Positions 23,071 to 34,783 of a DNA stretch of 64,000 bases are shown here, in pieces. Source of the stretch: Botryotinia globosa. Its lineage: Eukaryota; Ascomycota; Leotiomycetes; Helotiales; Sclerotiniaceae. The notes beneath the pieces were generated by a model that saw only the letters and a program-made list of their open reading frames with translations, did not search any database and was not told the origin of the DNA. The translations under genes were made by a program, and so were the position numbers. Positions within the stretch are counted from its first letter, which is position 1. Every line of letters starts with the position of its first letter. The stretch is from NCBI GenBank assembly GCA_014898425.1, contig RCSZ01000008.1:1747501-1811500 (forward strand), written 5' to 3'.

Positions 23071-23427
23071 CAGAAGAACTTGGTTATACCGGACTGAGAT
23101 TTTCGACCAATCAAATCCGGTATATCCAAGATTCCGGTATAAAAAATAATGGCCCAAGCTTTCTAACCAAAATTTATATCCGATTTCAGTTCCAAACCCC
23201 GATATTTTCGAAAATTTATCATGTGATCAAGCTTACTAATACCAAAAAAAGCTTATTAAGCTAAATTCACCACCAAAATTTATACCGGATTCTTGAAAAA
23301 TCAGTCCGGTATTCCGGTTTTGCCTAAAAATCCGGTATTACCATATAAAAAGTGATCAAATCAGGAAATTTTTCCGGTATATCCAAGATTCCGGTATATC
23401 CCAGTCCGGTATAGCCAAGTTTTTCTG
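23071..23427. mobile_element. MITE with 26 bp terminal inverted repeats and TA target duplication
   Basis: 357 bp. The left end 23071-23096 starts CAGAAGAACTTGG and the right end 23402-23427 is its inverted match with two differences. Both ends are flanked by TA (23069-23070 and 23428-23429). Inside, a 25 bp segment is repeated exactly at 23116-23140 and 23373-23397, and TCCGGTAT occurs many times. There is no coding capacity. CAG termini and TA duplication fit a non-autonomous derivative of the Tc1/mariner-pogo (Fot1) superfamily. Confidence 0.85.
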
Positions 23428-23831
23428 TATGTGTATCTTTACACAACCCAGGCTCGCCAGGAACGTATCTCATCTGGTGCATAAAATGTAACCTCGCTCC
23501 AGTATACGCACAAATAGATTACAATCAATCAATCAACTACTTGTGAAGACCTATCAATATACCGTAAATACGAGTAAACTACCTAGCTACCTAAGTACCA
23601 GTTCAACTAAGCGCACTGCACTTCCAAGTACTTATTATATTGTGTTAAACCACTTATTAACTCACTCGCTCGCTCACAACCACACGAATGATACCCAGCA
23701 ATGCAGAGTACAATATAACAAAATACAATACAATACAAAATATCCACTCCAATTCACATCTCCGCGCTTATTTCATCTATCCCCTAGTCTAGTGCATCTG
23801 ATAACTTAATGCGTACTCCGTATTCTCATCT

Positions 23832-23893
23832 AATATCCAATATCCAATATCCAATATCCAATATCCAATATCCAATATCCAATATCCAATATC
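23832..23893 (+). repeat. Tandem repeat, 7 bp unit AATATCC, about 9 copies
   Basis: Eight perfect units plus a partial one, uninterrupted. Confidence 0.95.
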
Positions 23894-24075
23894 AACCTAA
23901 CACAGAACACAACACCTTAGACCTACGAGGCCCAGCGAGCCAGTCTAATAACACCACACCATGAGACCTCACATCTCCACTATCTACCTACCGTGTAGTA
24001 GACACGATTAGTAAACATCCAAACCCAGGCCACCAGGCAAACACCCGATATCCAAATACCCAACCCAATCCAAAT

Positions 24076-24105
24076 CAACTCAACTCAACTCAACTCAACT
24101 CAACT
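24076..24105 (+). repeat. Tandem repeat, 5 bp unit CAACT, 6 copies
   Basis: Six perfect units. Confidence 0.95.
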
Positions 24106-25432
24106 CGACTAAATCAATCAACAGTTGTTGATAGAAGGTTACTTATTGACTGCTCTCCATATCATACGAACCATTTACTGATATACAAGCCATTAATAAT
24201 AATGAACCCTCTCTACTTTCATCCCCATCCCATCCCCATCCCCATCCCCATCCCTATACTACCCGACAAGTAAACAATCTCAACCTCCATTCCCATTCCA
24301 AACAATAAATTCACTCAATCAATCAAATCACTCACTCAATCAATCAATCTACACCCTACCTACCTACCTACCTGCTCATACTACAAAAATCGTACACACA
24401 TCCCCAAACCCCCATCACCCCCAAACCCAAACCCTCCAGCCAACCCAACCTCCTCACGGCCAATCCACCGTCGCGCCTACCGAACCTCTAATCTCTAACC
24501 TAACCTCTAACCTAACCTACCTACCCTAGCTCGAGTCTACTTCCCAGTTCCCACTACACAAAGTAAACCAATACTTCAATATTTCAAGGGTACATACTCG
24601 GATAAAATCTCCTGATAATCCCGATACAAACAAACAGCCAGCCCTGTAGTAGACCAGGGTCAGCGGCGCTTAACAATCACTTTACCTTAACCGTATATCT
24701 ACCGATCAGTGCCGAGGTTGTTTTATCTCAGATCACATTGATATTTATTTTCACATCACATGATTTTATTTCATCTGTGTGTCTCGATTTTCCAGTCCCG
24801 ATTGGAATGGTGGAATAGGGAGAAATCAAATATAAGTTCTTCCACCCTGTAATGGATTTTGCTATCAAGCTTTATCTTCATGGCTTTCAAATCACAAGCC
24901 TTGATGGTTCATCACGTTTGTAGACTGCTGTGATGATTCTTCCTTCACCTTTCTTCCTCTGCGCTCAACCTAAATTCACTCTTTGGTATCTCGTTTTCCC
25001 CAAAGCCCAAGCAACTTCCTCATCTCATTTGTGCCTCATCACCACTTGTTATCGTATCGATCCTCCCATCTGCCCCATTTAAACCATGCAACAGCATAAT
25101 ACAAGAAAAATTTCCGATGCCGAAGCCCAGCCGAACTTTCACCACGAATGTGACAAAATTCTCGCCTCCAATCCTCCGGATAATACCCATTCATCTGAGT
25201 CCCGTATCTACCATATGACGTGAAACAAAAACCAAAGAAAGGAAAGACGAAACGATGTGTCGACATTTCGTTTATAACAAAAGGTCCAGAGAGGAAAATC
25301 GAATCATGTAACGCCAAATCGCTATGCATTAAAACCTAGGCAAAAATCATAGTGTAGATGAGACTTGCTAGTCCGCTCAAAAGATTGGTTGTATAACTGA
25401 AAGTAAACGAGAGCAAGCCGTTGGAAACTCAT

Positions 25433-27057
25433 TTAGTGTCCGCCACTGTTGAAGGTATAAGCGAAAGTCTTGAAATGAGCATAACCATACATACCAATTT
25501 TAGTTGCAATATCCGAAGCAGGAATAGGGTCCTCATGCTTTGCAACACTACCCTTACCACGCCAAGTACTGACAGCAGGAATCTGTGCATCGTAACGCAC
25601 TTCTTCTGTACCATACGCTCGCGGGGTGAGCTTAATGAGGGTGTGAAGAGGTACAGCCATCCAGGGTGATTCATCTTGTGGCTTCTTCATAAAATAAGCG
25701 TAAATACAACTACATGTTGTTAGCAGATTGTAAGTAATCAGAAACACAAAGCCCACCGAAGAACAGCCTGATGAGTAACAATCAAAATATCCTCTGATCG
25801 CTCCAATTCCATGATAATGGGCTCGAGACGAATGACAACATCGCGGTAAGACTCTCCTCCACGATATCTGTAATTGTATTTATCCTCATCACGGGCCTCA
25901 AAATCATCTGGATATCGCTCTTTGATATCTTGATAAGTAAGTCCATCACAAACACCAGAGTTGAGCTCATCGAGTGCTTTCCATTGAAGCTGATTATACT
26001 CGTTGGGAAGGTGACGAGCAGTGGCAATAGTGCGACGAAGAGTTGAAGTCCAGACCGTCAAAGGGCGATTGTCCTAGACAAATTAGTCATGAGATTCGAT
26101 GAGAACTAGACTTCGACGAGAAAGTACATACTCCTACTGATTCGAGTACCAATGAAGGCAATTTCTTGGCATACATCTCTCCACGAGGGGATAATTCGGC
26201 ATCACCCCCAATCTTTCCTTCGAGGTTGTACATAGACTCTCCGTGCTATGTATTATTAGCAAAATGAGATTTCATGGGATCCAATGATTTCTTACTCGTG
26301 ACAGCCAAATAGATCTCGGCTTAATGTGTAAATTCATCAAGTAATAAACCACGCGACTTTGAAGATAATCTTGAATTCGATTGATAATGACTTGTTTGCC
26401 AACATTCATGATTTTCAGATAAGTGAGATCACTCTCTTCGTCGTCAATCGTCTCGTAAACCTTCTCGTAGTTCTTGATCCTATCCCTAAAATCTTGAGCT
26501 GCCTTTTCCGGGTCTGATCCAGCGTAGTCTGGGGATGTCGTCTTGACCTCTAGAATGTTTGACATGATCAAATCTTCATCATCGCATTTCGATTCGACAA
26601 AAAGGGTCTCGATTCCTTCCGCATCGCAACGGTCTTTGATCCATCTTCGGCGCTCTTTTGTACTATTCGTAGCATCGAGAATGGCAACAATCCCTTGTTT
26701 ATTCTTGAACCAATCGATCATATCGTTGACGGCAGCTTCAGCGGCAGCTCTACGCATACGTTCGCCCTCTGTATTGGTTGTATCGAAGAAATCGGCAGTT
26801 GGATTTGGGGTTGCATTTCGACGATAGTTACCGACGTTGAAAACTTGAGCATCGATGGATAACCATTTGAGATAGCGTTGAGCTGTAAAGTATATGATGT
26901 TAGCTTTTGCGTATTCCCAGACCGATTGAGATTTGTACGTACCTTTTTGAGCAATGAGCGATTTCCCTCTTGCAGGAAGACCGACCATCACCACGCAGAT
27001 TTGCGTATCCTCAACCTGTACACCGAGGCCATTAGATCTTGTCTTGAATCGCGTCAT
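25433..27057 (-). CDS. FBP26: 6-phosphofructo-2-kinase / fructose-2,6-bisphosphatase
   Basis: Makes and breaks down fructose 2,6-bisphosphate, the switch between glycolysis and gluconeogenesis. Five exons: 26943-27057, 26296-26882, 26132-26245, 25757-26073 and 25433-25709; 1410 nt, 469 residues, close to yeast Fbp26 (452). The kinase domain has Walker A GLPARGKS at residues 26-33 and the ILDATNSTKERRRWI strand-helix. The phosphatase domain begins at the exon 2/3 junction, which splits and restores SRHGES (catalytic His at 235), and contains VWTSTLRRTIATA and VTHQAVLR with the second His. It lacks the long regulatory N-terminus of the yeast PFK26/27 proteins. Both active sites look intact; which activity dominates cannot be read from the sequence. 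Confidence 0.93.
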
Positions 27058-27573
27058 GGTTGCTGTGAAGAATCCGCGGATTTGAAGATCAAAATTCCAA
27101 AGAAGAGGAGAAAGAATAAGGAGAATAAAGGGTTAAATGGCAAATTATTGGAAAGAGAGAAAAAGATGATCGCGTGAGGTTGTCAACGGCGGTCTCTTTA
27201 GTTTATTAAAGTAGGTAAGGAACGGGTGAGTTCGGAGGAATAAGCTATTTTTACACGGGGGAGAAGCAGAATTAGATTTCCCCGAATGAGGTGGTGTTTG
27301 TTGATGTCTTTTATGTTCTTTGGGAGGGAAAAAACCAAACAAATCAAAGCCCAAGTGAATTAAGAAATGAGCAGACTGAAGGAAGGATGAAGGATGAAGG
27401 ATGAAGGATGAAAGATGTGAGAAATGTCTGTATATATCGAGAGAAGTATTTGAATTTTGGGGAAAGTGTAGAAATCCTACCCTGTCCTATGCTATCCTAC
27501 CCTGTCCTATGCTATCTTTAACCTTCTAGAAAGAAAGAAGGAAATGAAGAATCAGGGGGAGGAAAGAGCCCCC

Positions 27574-27785
27574 TGTAGGGTGTAGGGTGTAGGGTGTAGG
27601 GTGTAGGGTGTAGGGTATAGAGTGTAGGGTGTAGGGTGTAGGGTGTAGGGTGTAGGGTGTAGGGTGTAGGGTATAGAGTATAGAGTATAGAGTATAGAGT
27701 ATAGAGTATAGAGTATAGGCTATAGGCTATAGGCTATAGAGTATAGAGTGTAGGCTGTAGGCTGTAGGCTGTAGGCTGTAGGGTA
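27574..27785 (+). repeat. 7 bp minisatellite, unit TGTAGGG with variants
   Basis: About 30 units with a constant 7 bp period. Variant units occur in blocks: TGTAGGG, then TATAGAG, TATAGGC and TGTAGGC. The blocks imply local spread by unequal exchange or slippage. Confidence 0.95.
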
Positions 27786-28291
27786 CCTAAAGTAATGCTT
27801 GATTGAGTGTGCTTGAGTGTGCTTGGGCCCTGTGAAATTTCAAAAACATCGGAAATCCCCTCCAAAATCCCTGTTTTCCGATAAATTCCACTTCTAATTC
27901 CTTTGTAATCACCACACCTGAACCTGGTCTGGTCTGGTCTGGTTTGGTCTGTGGTGCGATGTGTAATTTCTCTTCATCCTATGACGACTTTATAAGGGGG
28001 AAGTCCAACTCTTGCATCCACTGGGAATCTGGATGTACGATACTCTCTCTTGATCCTGCAACAAGGTACTGACTGACTGGGTATAATGGATGTGAACGTG
28101 AACGAGATACTCGAGTAACCTCAGAATAATTCAACCCCGCACAAGGCTGAGCTGAGAGATGTAATTACTCCGTAGAGGCTCGTTTCTACCCCTCTATCGG
28201 TTTGACATATAACTTATAAGAGAATGAAGGGGTGACAAGCAAAATATCATTGTTGACCTCGGGAATTGGCTATCAACAGGCTAATCTACCA

Positions 28292-28336
28292 TTCTTCTTC
28301 TTCTTCTTCTTCTTCTTCTTCTTCTTCTTCTTCTTC
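28292..28336 (+). repeat. TTC microsatellite, 15 copies
   Basis: Perfect trinucleotide run. Confidence 0.97.
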
Positions 28337-31283
28337 TCCTCACCATCAACACATTCTTCCTTCTCAAAGAAAAAATAACCCCCTTCAAAAATAGCTTCAT
28401 AGCCGGTTGGTTGGGTAGAGGGATAAAAACAAAAAGGAGAATCCTCATATTTGGGTCGAAATCCTCTTTTTTTCTTCGGGACTTAATGCGCTACCTAGTA
28501 TCTTCTCATTACGACCAAGACCAACGACATCAATTCATCACAACTACCACGCCAGAATTACTGGTCATGGATGTCATGTATGGTGGGTGGAATGAATGAT
28601 TAATACAAGGACATCTAGAACCTCTTCCCAAAACGTTGGGTTCATCGGAAAAAGGCCTTGTTAGCTTTCCTCCAGCCATCCCATCCCATCCCACAAACTC
28701 GGAATGAGCGTTTAAAGTTCGCAAAAACATACTTTCAATGGTCTTCTTGATTGACGGTTCGTCTGTCTTACTCGTCCTGTCTTCTCATTGGCACATAGTT
28801 GTGTCAATCGTGTCAAGCTTCCCCGAGCCCCCAGATGCACTCGTATAGGAGCCAGGAAGATTCTTCACCAATAGGTCCAGAAAATTCTTTTCCTGCAAGT
28901 TACTTCAAATGCAGCAAGTTTGTCTGGCTCGCCTGGTTCATTTGTTGGCTTCTTCTCACCGCTGATCTTGCCACTTCAACCCTAGACTCCCAAAACTAGA
29001 CTCTGCATCACGTGGATGAGATCTAAGTCGAAGATCTGTCTGGTTGCATAATTACACCATCTTTCTTTGCGTTCACCATCTGATCATCGGAACGAGTAGA
29101 TGAAGTCAAAACTTTGACCATGATGGATTACTTCGATTCATCAAGAATTGGATCATTGTGAATCAGATCCTGAGATAGAGGGTTCTGAAAGTTCTGAAAG
29201 TCCTGAAAGAATTATTTCACATACCTCGTTTCCCGCAGAATACATTTCTCCTTTCCTTCTCAATGGACCTCCGGCTGTAACTCCGTACATATTTGCTTGA
29301 TTAGATAAGCACGCGTTTGTTATGTGGAATAAGATTGGGACGATCAATAGACCAGAGTTGTCAATAGACCAGAGTTGTCGGTGGGAATTGGAATTTGAAG
29401 AAACAGTTTATCACACTGTTGGAAAACAAGAGGAAGTGATATTTTAATAATGGTATTGGAAGTCTTGTTGATGTAATGGACTGTATTACGTTCTCTTCTT
29501 CAAGTCTGGCAGTGGAACAAGCAAAGAGCAGTCATTATCTGCTTTGTTATTTATTCCCTTGCTTATCCCTTATCGTAAGATTGATAAGACTTTGCATGCT
29601 CGGGAGCTGTATTGAGGTACATAGAGCGGTGTACTATCTCGACAAATCAGAAGTGGTGAGATTAAACTTGTGGCAGTATTGTCCATTATAATCTGCTACC
29701 ACCCAAGTACATGATTCTAATTTGCTGCTGTATCCTTTAATCTCTGATTCACCAAGAAGGTGATTGATTTCACAAACAAGAAGAATAATAACAATGCTAA
29801 CAAGGGCAGTAGAAAGTGTCTACTTACAAACGACCATTCACCAAAGCAATTTCATACGCCAATAGATAATTAGCCGGTGGTTGGTCCGTGCTCCATATGA
29901 CCTAATCCTCAATTTCTATTATCTGAAATCATCGTCATACAAGTCAAAGGTCAAACAGGAACGTAGTGACCGGAAACGAAGTGATAATCTGGAGAATTCA
30001 AGTGAAGCTCTCAAGCTACTAATAGTTCCCATGGTTCTTGATCCTGGTCACTCGCAAACTAGAGTTCTACTTGACCCCTTTCAATATGCTAACTCGGGGT
30101 TGTTTTTGGCTGTTGGTTCACAGATATTGGGCGTGATGTATATTTTATTCTGATGGGCTCGCTTGTTGAAATATCACCGGATCGATGAGGGAAGAGCTTC
30201 GTATTAATTAAGTATATTTCAGTGACGTGTCTACCTCTCATTCCAATGGCTAGTCTATCACCAATATCAACGGCGTGGTCTCTGCTTAACCCCTAGATCA
30301 ATATATGCTCATTTATACGCAACCAAAACTGACGATGCAGCAGCGAAGAAACCCAAAAATTTATAGATAATTATTATGGACCGCTTCCGTTCTGATTGAG
30401 AAGATTAGCGATGTATCTATTGAGACTCGGAATACTAAGCGTGCCCACAAAAGGGATAGATGGGAAGGGAGTAGATAGCCGAGAAGTAATAGCAGATATA
30501 AGGAGAACTAAGGAAAGCTATTGCCGTGTGATAGCAGAAGTGGAATTGGAACTGTAGGGAGCAATCGCACGGGTGGAGGAAGTTAATGCGCGAAGGAGAT
30601 TCTCCTCCTGGAACTAAAAGGAAGGCGGGGGAGAAATGAAAGATGAAAGATGGAAGTGGGAGTGGGAGTGGGAGTGAATGTGGAAGAGGTAGTCCAGGTA
30701 GTAATCAGCAGGCCCGTATACTGGAGGTCTTTTCGGCAGGACACCCATGAAGGTATTGGATAGTTTTTCATCGGATTCACAAGCATTATGCAATTATGAG
30801 ATCTGTTGATGCAGTTAATAAAACTTGTTGAAGATCGCTTCGATTCAATAAATGGTTCCAAAATAGAAGCTTGATATATTGTTTGTATAAATTTTTTCTA
30901 GGTGTTTGATTGGTTTGAATTTAAATGTGGTATTTATGTCTAGGTAGGAGAAGGATGGATGATTGTTGGATTTGGAATTGGAATTGGAGTGGGTTAGTAG
31001 GGAGAGATATTGAGATGGATGGAGATATGAACACCTCCAGCTATGGAATGGATATGGATATGGATATGCGTGGTTGTGGCTCAGCCAATCTATTCGATCA
31101 CCAGCGGATGCAAAATTGACGAAACACCTGCGAAAATTGAATTGCTAGTGTTTCTTGGAGTGTATATTCAGATATTTTGAGATATCACATAATAATTCAT
31201 TAGTAGCTGAAAAATAGATAAATCAATTATGATAAAAGAATTGAAAATTCATTCGGTATGAATTTCAAAAGTTGAGTGATATA

Positions 31284-32708
31284 ACCGATATCCCTACATT
31301 TTGCACAACCCTGTATCTTGCACACTTTTATTTCTTCTAAAAATAACATTTCAAAAATAATATATAATCAATCAATCATTATATTCTATTGAAAATTATA
31401 ATACAAATATTGTAATATTATTTCTTTTATATAAAGAAATAAAATTCTAATTCTAATTATTAATAAAATAGAAATTTTAATATTGAGTTTATTGAGATAA
31501 GAATATTATATATTAATTTATTTAATAATAAAAATAATAAAAGTTTATTTTTAGAATGTTTTTATATAAATTTGAAAATATTTTAATATAAAGAATCAAA
31601 AAAAGTTATATTTAATATTAAAAACTCGAAATTATATCAATATATAATAAGATTTCTAATAATTAGTTTTGTTTTTAATAAGAATCTTTAATAAATTAAA
31701 TATTTATAATATTTTTAAAAAGAAATTGATTATAATATATTATTTATATATTAATATTAATATTGAAATAATAAAAAACTATATTTTATTATATATTTAT
31801 ATATATAATTAATTATTAAAAAAATATCAATATTTAAATATTAGAATTATATGATTAATAATAAAGAATTTTTATTGAAATATATTTTGAAAAGAAATTT
31901 TGAATATAATTTAAATTTGAAATCAATAAATAATAATTAATATTATAAAATTAAATTAAAATTAAAATTAAATTTCAAAATCCTTAGAAATATTATATAA
32001 TTTAAAGACTTTTTGATAAATTAAATTCTTTTAAAAAAGAAAATATAATATTTCTAATTAAAAAAAAGATATATAATAGATTTCTTAATTAAAATATTAA
32101 AATGATTTATTTTAATTATTATTATTTTCTTTTATATATTTTTTTATAATATAATTATTAAAATTTCTAAATAATATTTTATTTTGATATTATTTATTAT
32201 TATTATATTATATAATTTCTAATATATAAAAATACAACTTTATAAATTAAATTTAAATATTTAATTTTTCTTAAAAAAGTTATAAATAATATATTATAAT
32301 ATTCTAAAAACAATTATTTTTAAATCATTTTTCGTTTTCTTAAAGTTTTATAAAATTTAAAGTTTTATATAAAACTTTATTATTTATATTTTTTGAAATT
32401 TTAAATTTTCAATTAATAATAATAATAAAAAAGAATAAAAAACTATTTTTTAATTATATAATTTATTTTAATATTAGTGGTTTTTATTATATTATTAATA
32501 TCTTAGAATAATGTTATTGAAAATCAATTAATATTTAATTCAATATTTCAAATTTTTTAAATTTTTAATATTTTTTTTGAATAAATATAAAATCTTATCA
32601 ACTTAATTTTAAAACTATTATAATGATATTTGAATTTAAAATTGATTTTTGATTTAATAAGTCAAAATGTGCAAGATACAGGGATGTGCAAGATGTAGGG
32701 ATATCGGT
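31284..32708. mobile_element. A+T-rich element with 45 bp terminal inverted repeats
   Basis: 1425 bp bounded by inverted repeats 31284-31328 and 32664-32708 that differ at three positions. Both begin ACCGATATCCCTACAT and are flanked by TA (31282-31283, 32709-32710). Each end contains two similar 16-mers, CCCTACATTTTGCACA and CCCTGTATCTTGCACA in the left copy. The interior is almost pure A+T, typically 1-7 G or C per 60 bases, with no open frame of note. It looks like a DNA transposon (TA-target type) whose body has been replaced or eroded; no transposase trace is readable. Confidence 0.8.
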
Positions 32709-33574
32709 TATTGTTGGTTCACATACTCACTTCACTCACTGGTGGACTCAATGGTCTGTGCATACCTGGAAAATCTATTCTTCCGATAGGTTCTTTTGAC
32801 TGCCTCTCCTCTTGCATTATCATCTAGTCTTCTTCTTTCTGAGTTGTATTTGATGAGTACTTTGATGTACTGTTCATTTTCTCACTCATGGGTTTCTGGA
32901 AAACCGATGACCGATCTATTCACAGAACTTCCTCGTCTTCTCAGATGGCAATCTGGGAGTCCGGCATCTGTGTCATCTCGACAACCTCAGATGTGTGACT
33001 TGGATATCAGATCTTGTGTCGACCTAGAATTAGTTCTCTATCATGCATATCAGAATACAACTCATTCACCAGGAAGTGTATCGATTCTTTACTCTCAACA
33101 TCCCATCTTCAAGAAATTGGTCTAAATATCTTCTCTCATTATTTCTCGTTATCTGCTTGCTAGCTGTTCTCTTTCCCGCTTTGTCTGGTACATTTCATAC
33201 GTTCCGAGTTTCTCTATAGCTTATGTCCACAAGTATCTGTCCTTCTGCTCAAAGAGGAAGTTGATGAGGTTACCTTTAGTCATGTCCTTTCGTGAGATAC
33301 ACTATGTCTGCGCTGTCTTCCTGTCACCTCTAGCCCCGCCTGAGAAGAAGCGCAAGGAATTTCTAAAACAAAGGAAATTAGAAACAAGAGAGGAAAGAAA
33401 AATAAAAGGAACGCATCCGCTATGCCTATGCCGCTTGCTACCTCGCTTCAGTATCTCGCTGTATCGCTCGCTAATCGTCATTGATGAATGCTTGTCGACG
33501 CTGTGCAGAAAATACAATGCATGTCGGGAGATATTTCCAATCAGTTACATCGCCGCCATTCTTAGAAAGTACGC

Positions 33575-34783
33575 TCATCCATCCATCGCTTGAAAGAGAC
33601 CCTTCATCTCGCCGATCTCCATAATCTTCGCTTCTTCAATCATGGCGTTCTCACCTGCTCTTCTTCTACCCCAACCAACTCTGTCTATGGCGAACGATGC
33701 AATCTCCTCTCCCGCCATTCCATTCTCATACCCAATATTATACTTTGGAGATGGAAATCCCGCCTTTCTCATTCCTGCTTGTTTGAAATCCGCCAAAGTT
33801 GGCCAGTCTGCTCGTACAGATGACTCCTCGTCCAAGCTAGGATGTCCCCAAATAGTCTTCCGAGCAAGCACGCTTGACAATTCATCACTAAATGCTTTTC
33901 CTCTGAAAGCAGGCTTAACCTTGACAAAAGTTCCTTCGCTCTTCAGTCTCATAACCTCCTCTTTGTTCTTGATGCGCTCGTTCATTTCGTCTCTCGCGTC
34001 ATTCTTGCGCTCCTCTCGATGCTTGACCAAGTCCTCGGTAGACTTGGGAAAGTATGGTGATGCTGCTACGCCAAGATGAGTACCTTGGATTCGGAGACGA
34101 TCGAAGTTCTTTCCAAGTTCATAGGCATCGCTTCGGTGGGTAAGGGATGTTCCAGCTGCCTGTGCCATGGCAAGAGGGTGTGGTGCTGAATTAGCAGCCT
34201 GATACGCAGCGACAACTTTATTGGTTCGTGTCGAAGTTCCACTTGCGTCAAAACGAGTAGGAAGTGGGTTTCCACGACGAGATAGTTGAGGATGTCCTGT
34301 GTAGGATGGGAATCCAGCTCCATCTTGTGGCATTTCTCCCTTCTTGCCGCCCATGAATTCTCCAGTGGGAACGGTATAATTTGCAGAGATAGATTTTGCT
34401 CTCAAGACTCGTCGGTTCAAAGGTTGGCTGTTCATACTCATGCCAACGCCAACGCCACCTCCCAATTGGTTTCCTTCTCTTGTATTTGTCGCACCAGTAG
34501 GTCTGGCCAGGATACCCGTAATAAATGGTCTAACATTTGTACCTCCAACTACATTTCCAAAAACACTCCCATCCTGCAAAGCATTAAACCCCAGTGGTGG
34601 AAAGTCATTGTCGGATGGTGGCTGTTGTCGTGCCGGCGCAGTAGGAGTGCCATCGTTTTGGTGGGCATGGCGAGCTCTAGAGCCAGGTCGGTTTCGACCA
34701 CTTGATCCACTGCCTCGGTGACGCTTCAACATCGCATTGTTTCCGGCGGGTGTGCCTTGGAAGTTTTCTTTGATCGGTTCCAT
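33575..34783 (-). CDS. Conserved-looking protein of unknown function
   Basis: Intronless, 402 residues from ATG 34783. The frame stays open for about 300 bp further upstream, but that part looks like leader sequence (homopolymer-rich, hydrophobic-basic), so the Met of MEPIKENFQGTPAG is preferred. The N-terminal third is basic and Gly/Ser/Arg-rich with a DNDFPPLGFN motif, a short acidic-FPPLG element seen in several RNA-associated proteins. The middle is Gly/Asn/Thr-rich. A charged helix at about residues 265-305 (HREERKNDARDEMNERIKNK) could be a coiled coil. The last 90 residues are more ordered (TIWGHPSLDEESSVRADWPT; GWGRRRAGENAMIEEAKIME). No signal peptide or membrane segment. A role with RNA is only a guess from composition. 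Confidence 0.7.
   Translation of the reverse strand: MEPIKENFQGTPAGNNAMLKRHRGSGSSGRNRPGSRARHAHQNDGTPTAPARQQPPSDNDFPPLGFNALQDGSVFGNVVGGTNVRPFITGILARPTGATNTREGNQLGGGVGVGMSMNSQPLNRRVLRAKSISANYTVPTGEFMGGKKGEMPQDGAGFPSYTGHPQLSRRGNPLPTRFDASGTSTRTNKVVAAYQAANSAPHPLAMAQAAGTSLTHRSDAYELGKNFDRLRIQGTHLGVAASPYFPKSTEDLVKHREERKNDARDEMNERIKNKEEVMRLKSEGTFVKVKPAFRGKAFSDELSSVLARKTIWGHPSLDEESSVRADWPTLADFKQAGMRKAGFPSPKYNIGYENGMAGEEIASFAIDRVGWGRRRAGENAMIEEAKIMEIGEMKGLFQAMDG

Larger units (their letters stand above)
22129..25432. other. Repeat-rich, gene-free spacer
   Basis: 3.3 kb without a supported gene. It holds a MITE (23071-23427), AATATCC and CAACT tandem arrays, a CCCATC run near 24220-24255 and pyrimidine-rich low-complexity tracts near 22530-22720 and 24360-24500. 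The first part may include the unseen 5' end of the minus-strand gene; the last part is the 3' flank of the PFK2/FBPase2 gene. Confidence 0.6.
27058..33574. other. Large gene-free spacer
   Basis: 6.5 kb upstream of the PFK2/FBPase2 gene and downstream of the next minus-strand gene. It contains GGATGAA repeats near 27383-27412, the 7 bp minisatellite at 27574-27785, a TTC microsatellite and the A+T-rich TIR element at 31284-32708. Short open frames at 28.4-30.1 kb and 32.8-33.6 kb have no recognisable content. Confidence 0.6.

Noticed and set aside
27574..27785. Telomere-like array (TGTAGGG resembles TTAGGG)
   Set aside because: The unit is 7 bp, not the fungal TTAGGG hexamer, the array is internal and the variants are block-wise, so it is a minisatellite.
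31284..32708. Centromere, mitochondrial DNA insertion or simple RIP relic as explanation of the A+T-rich block
   Set aside because: The block is bounded exactly by inverted repeats with TA flanks, shows no mitochondrial gene, and the ends keep C in RIP-prone contexts.
32796..33125. 109-codon plus-strand frame beside the A+T-rich element
   Set aside because: Not extended by splicing, no transposase or other domain features.
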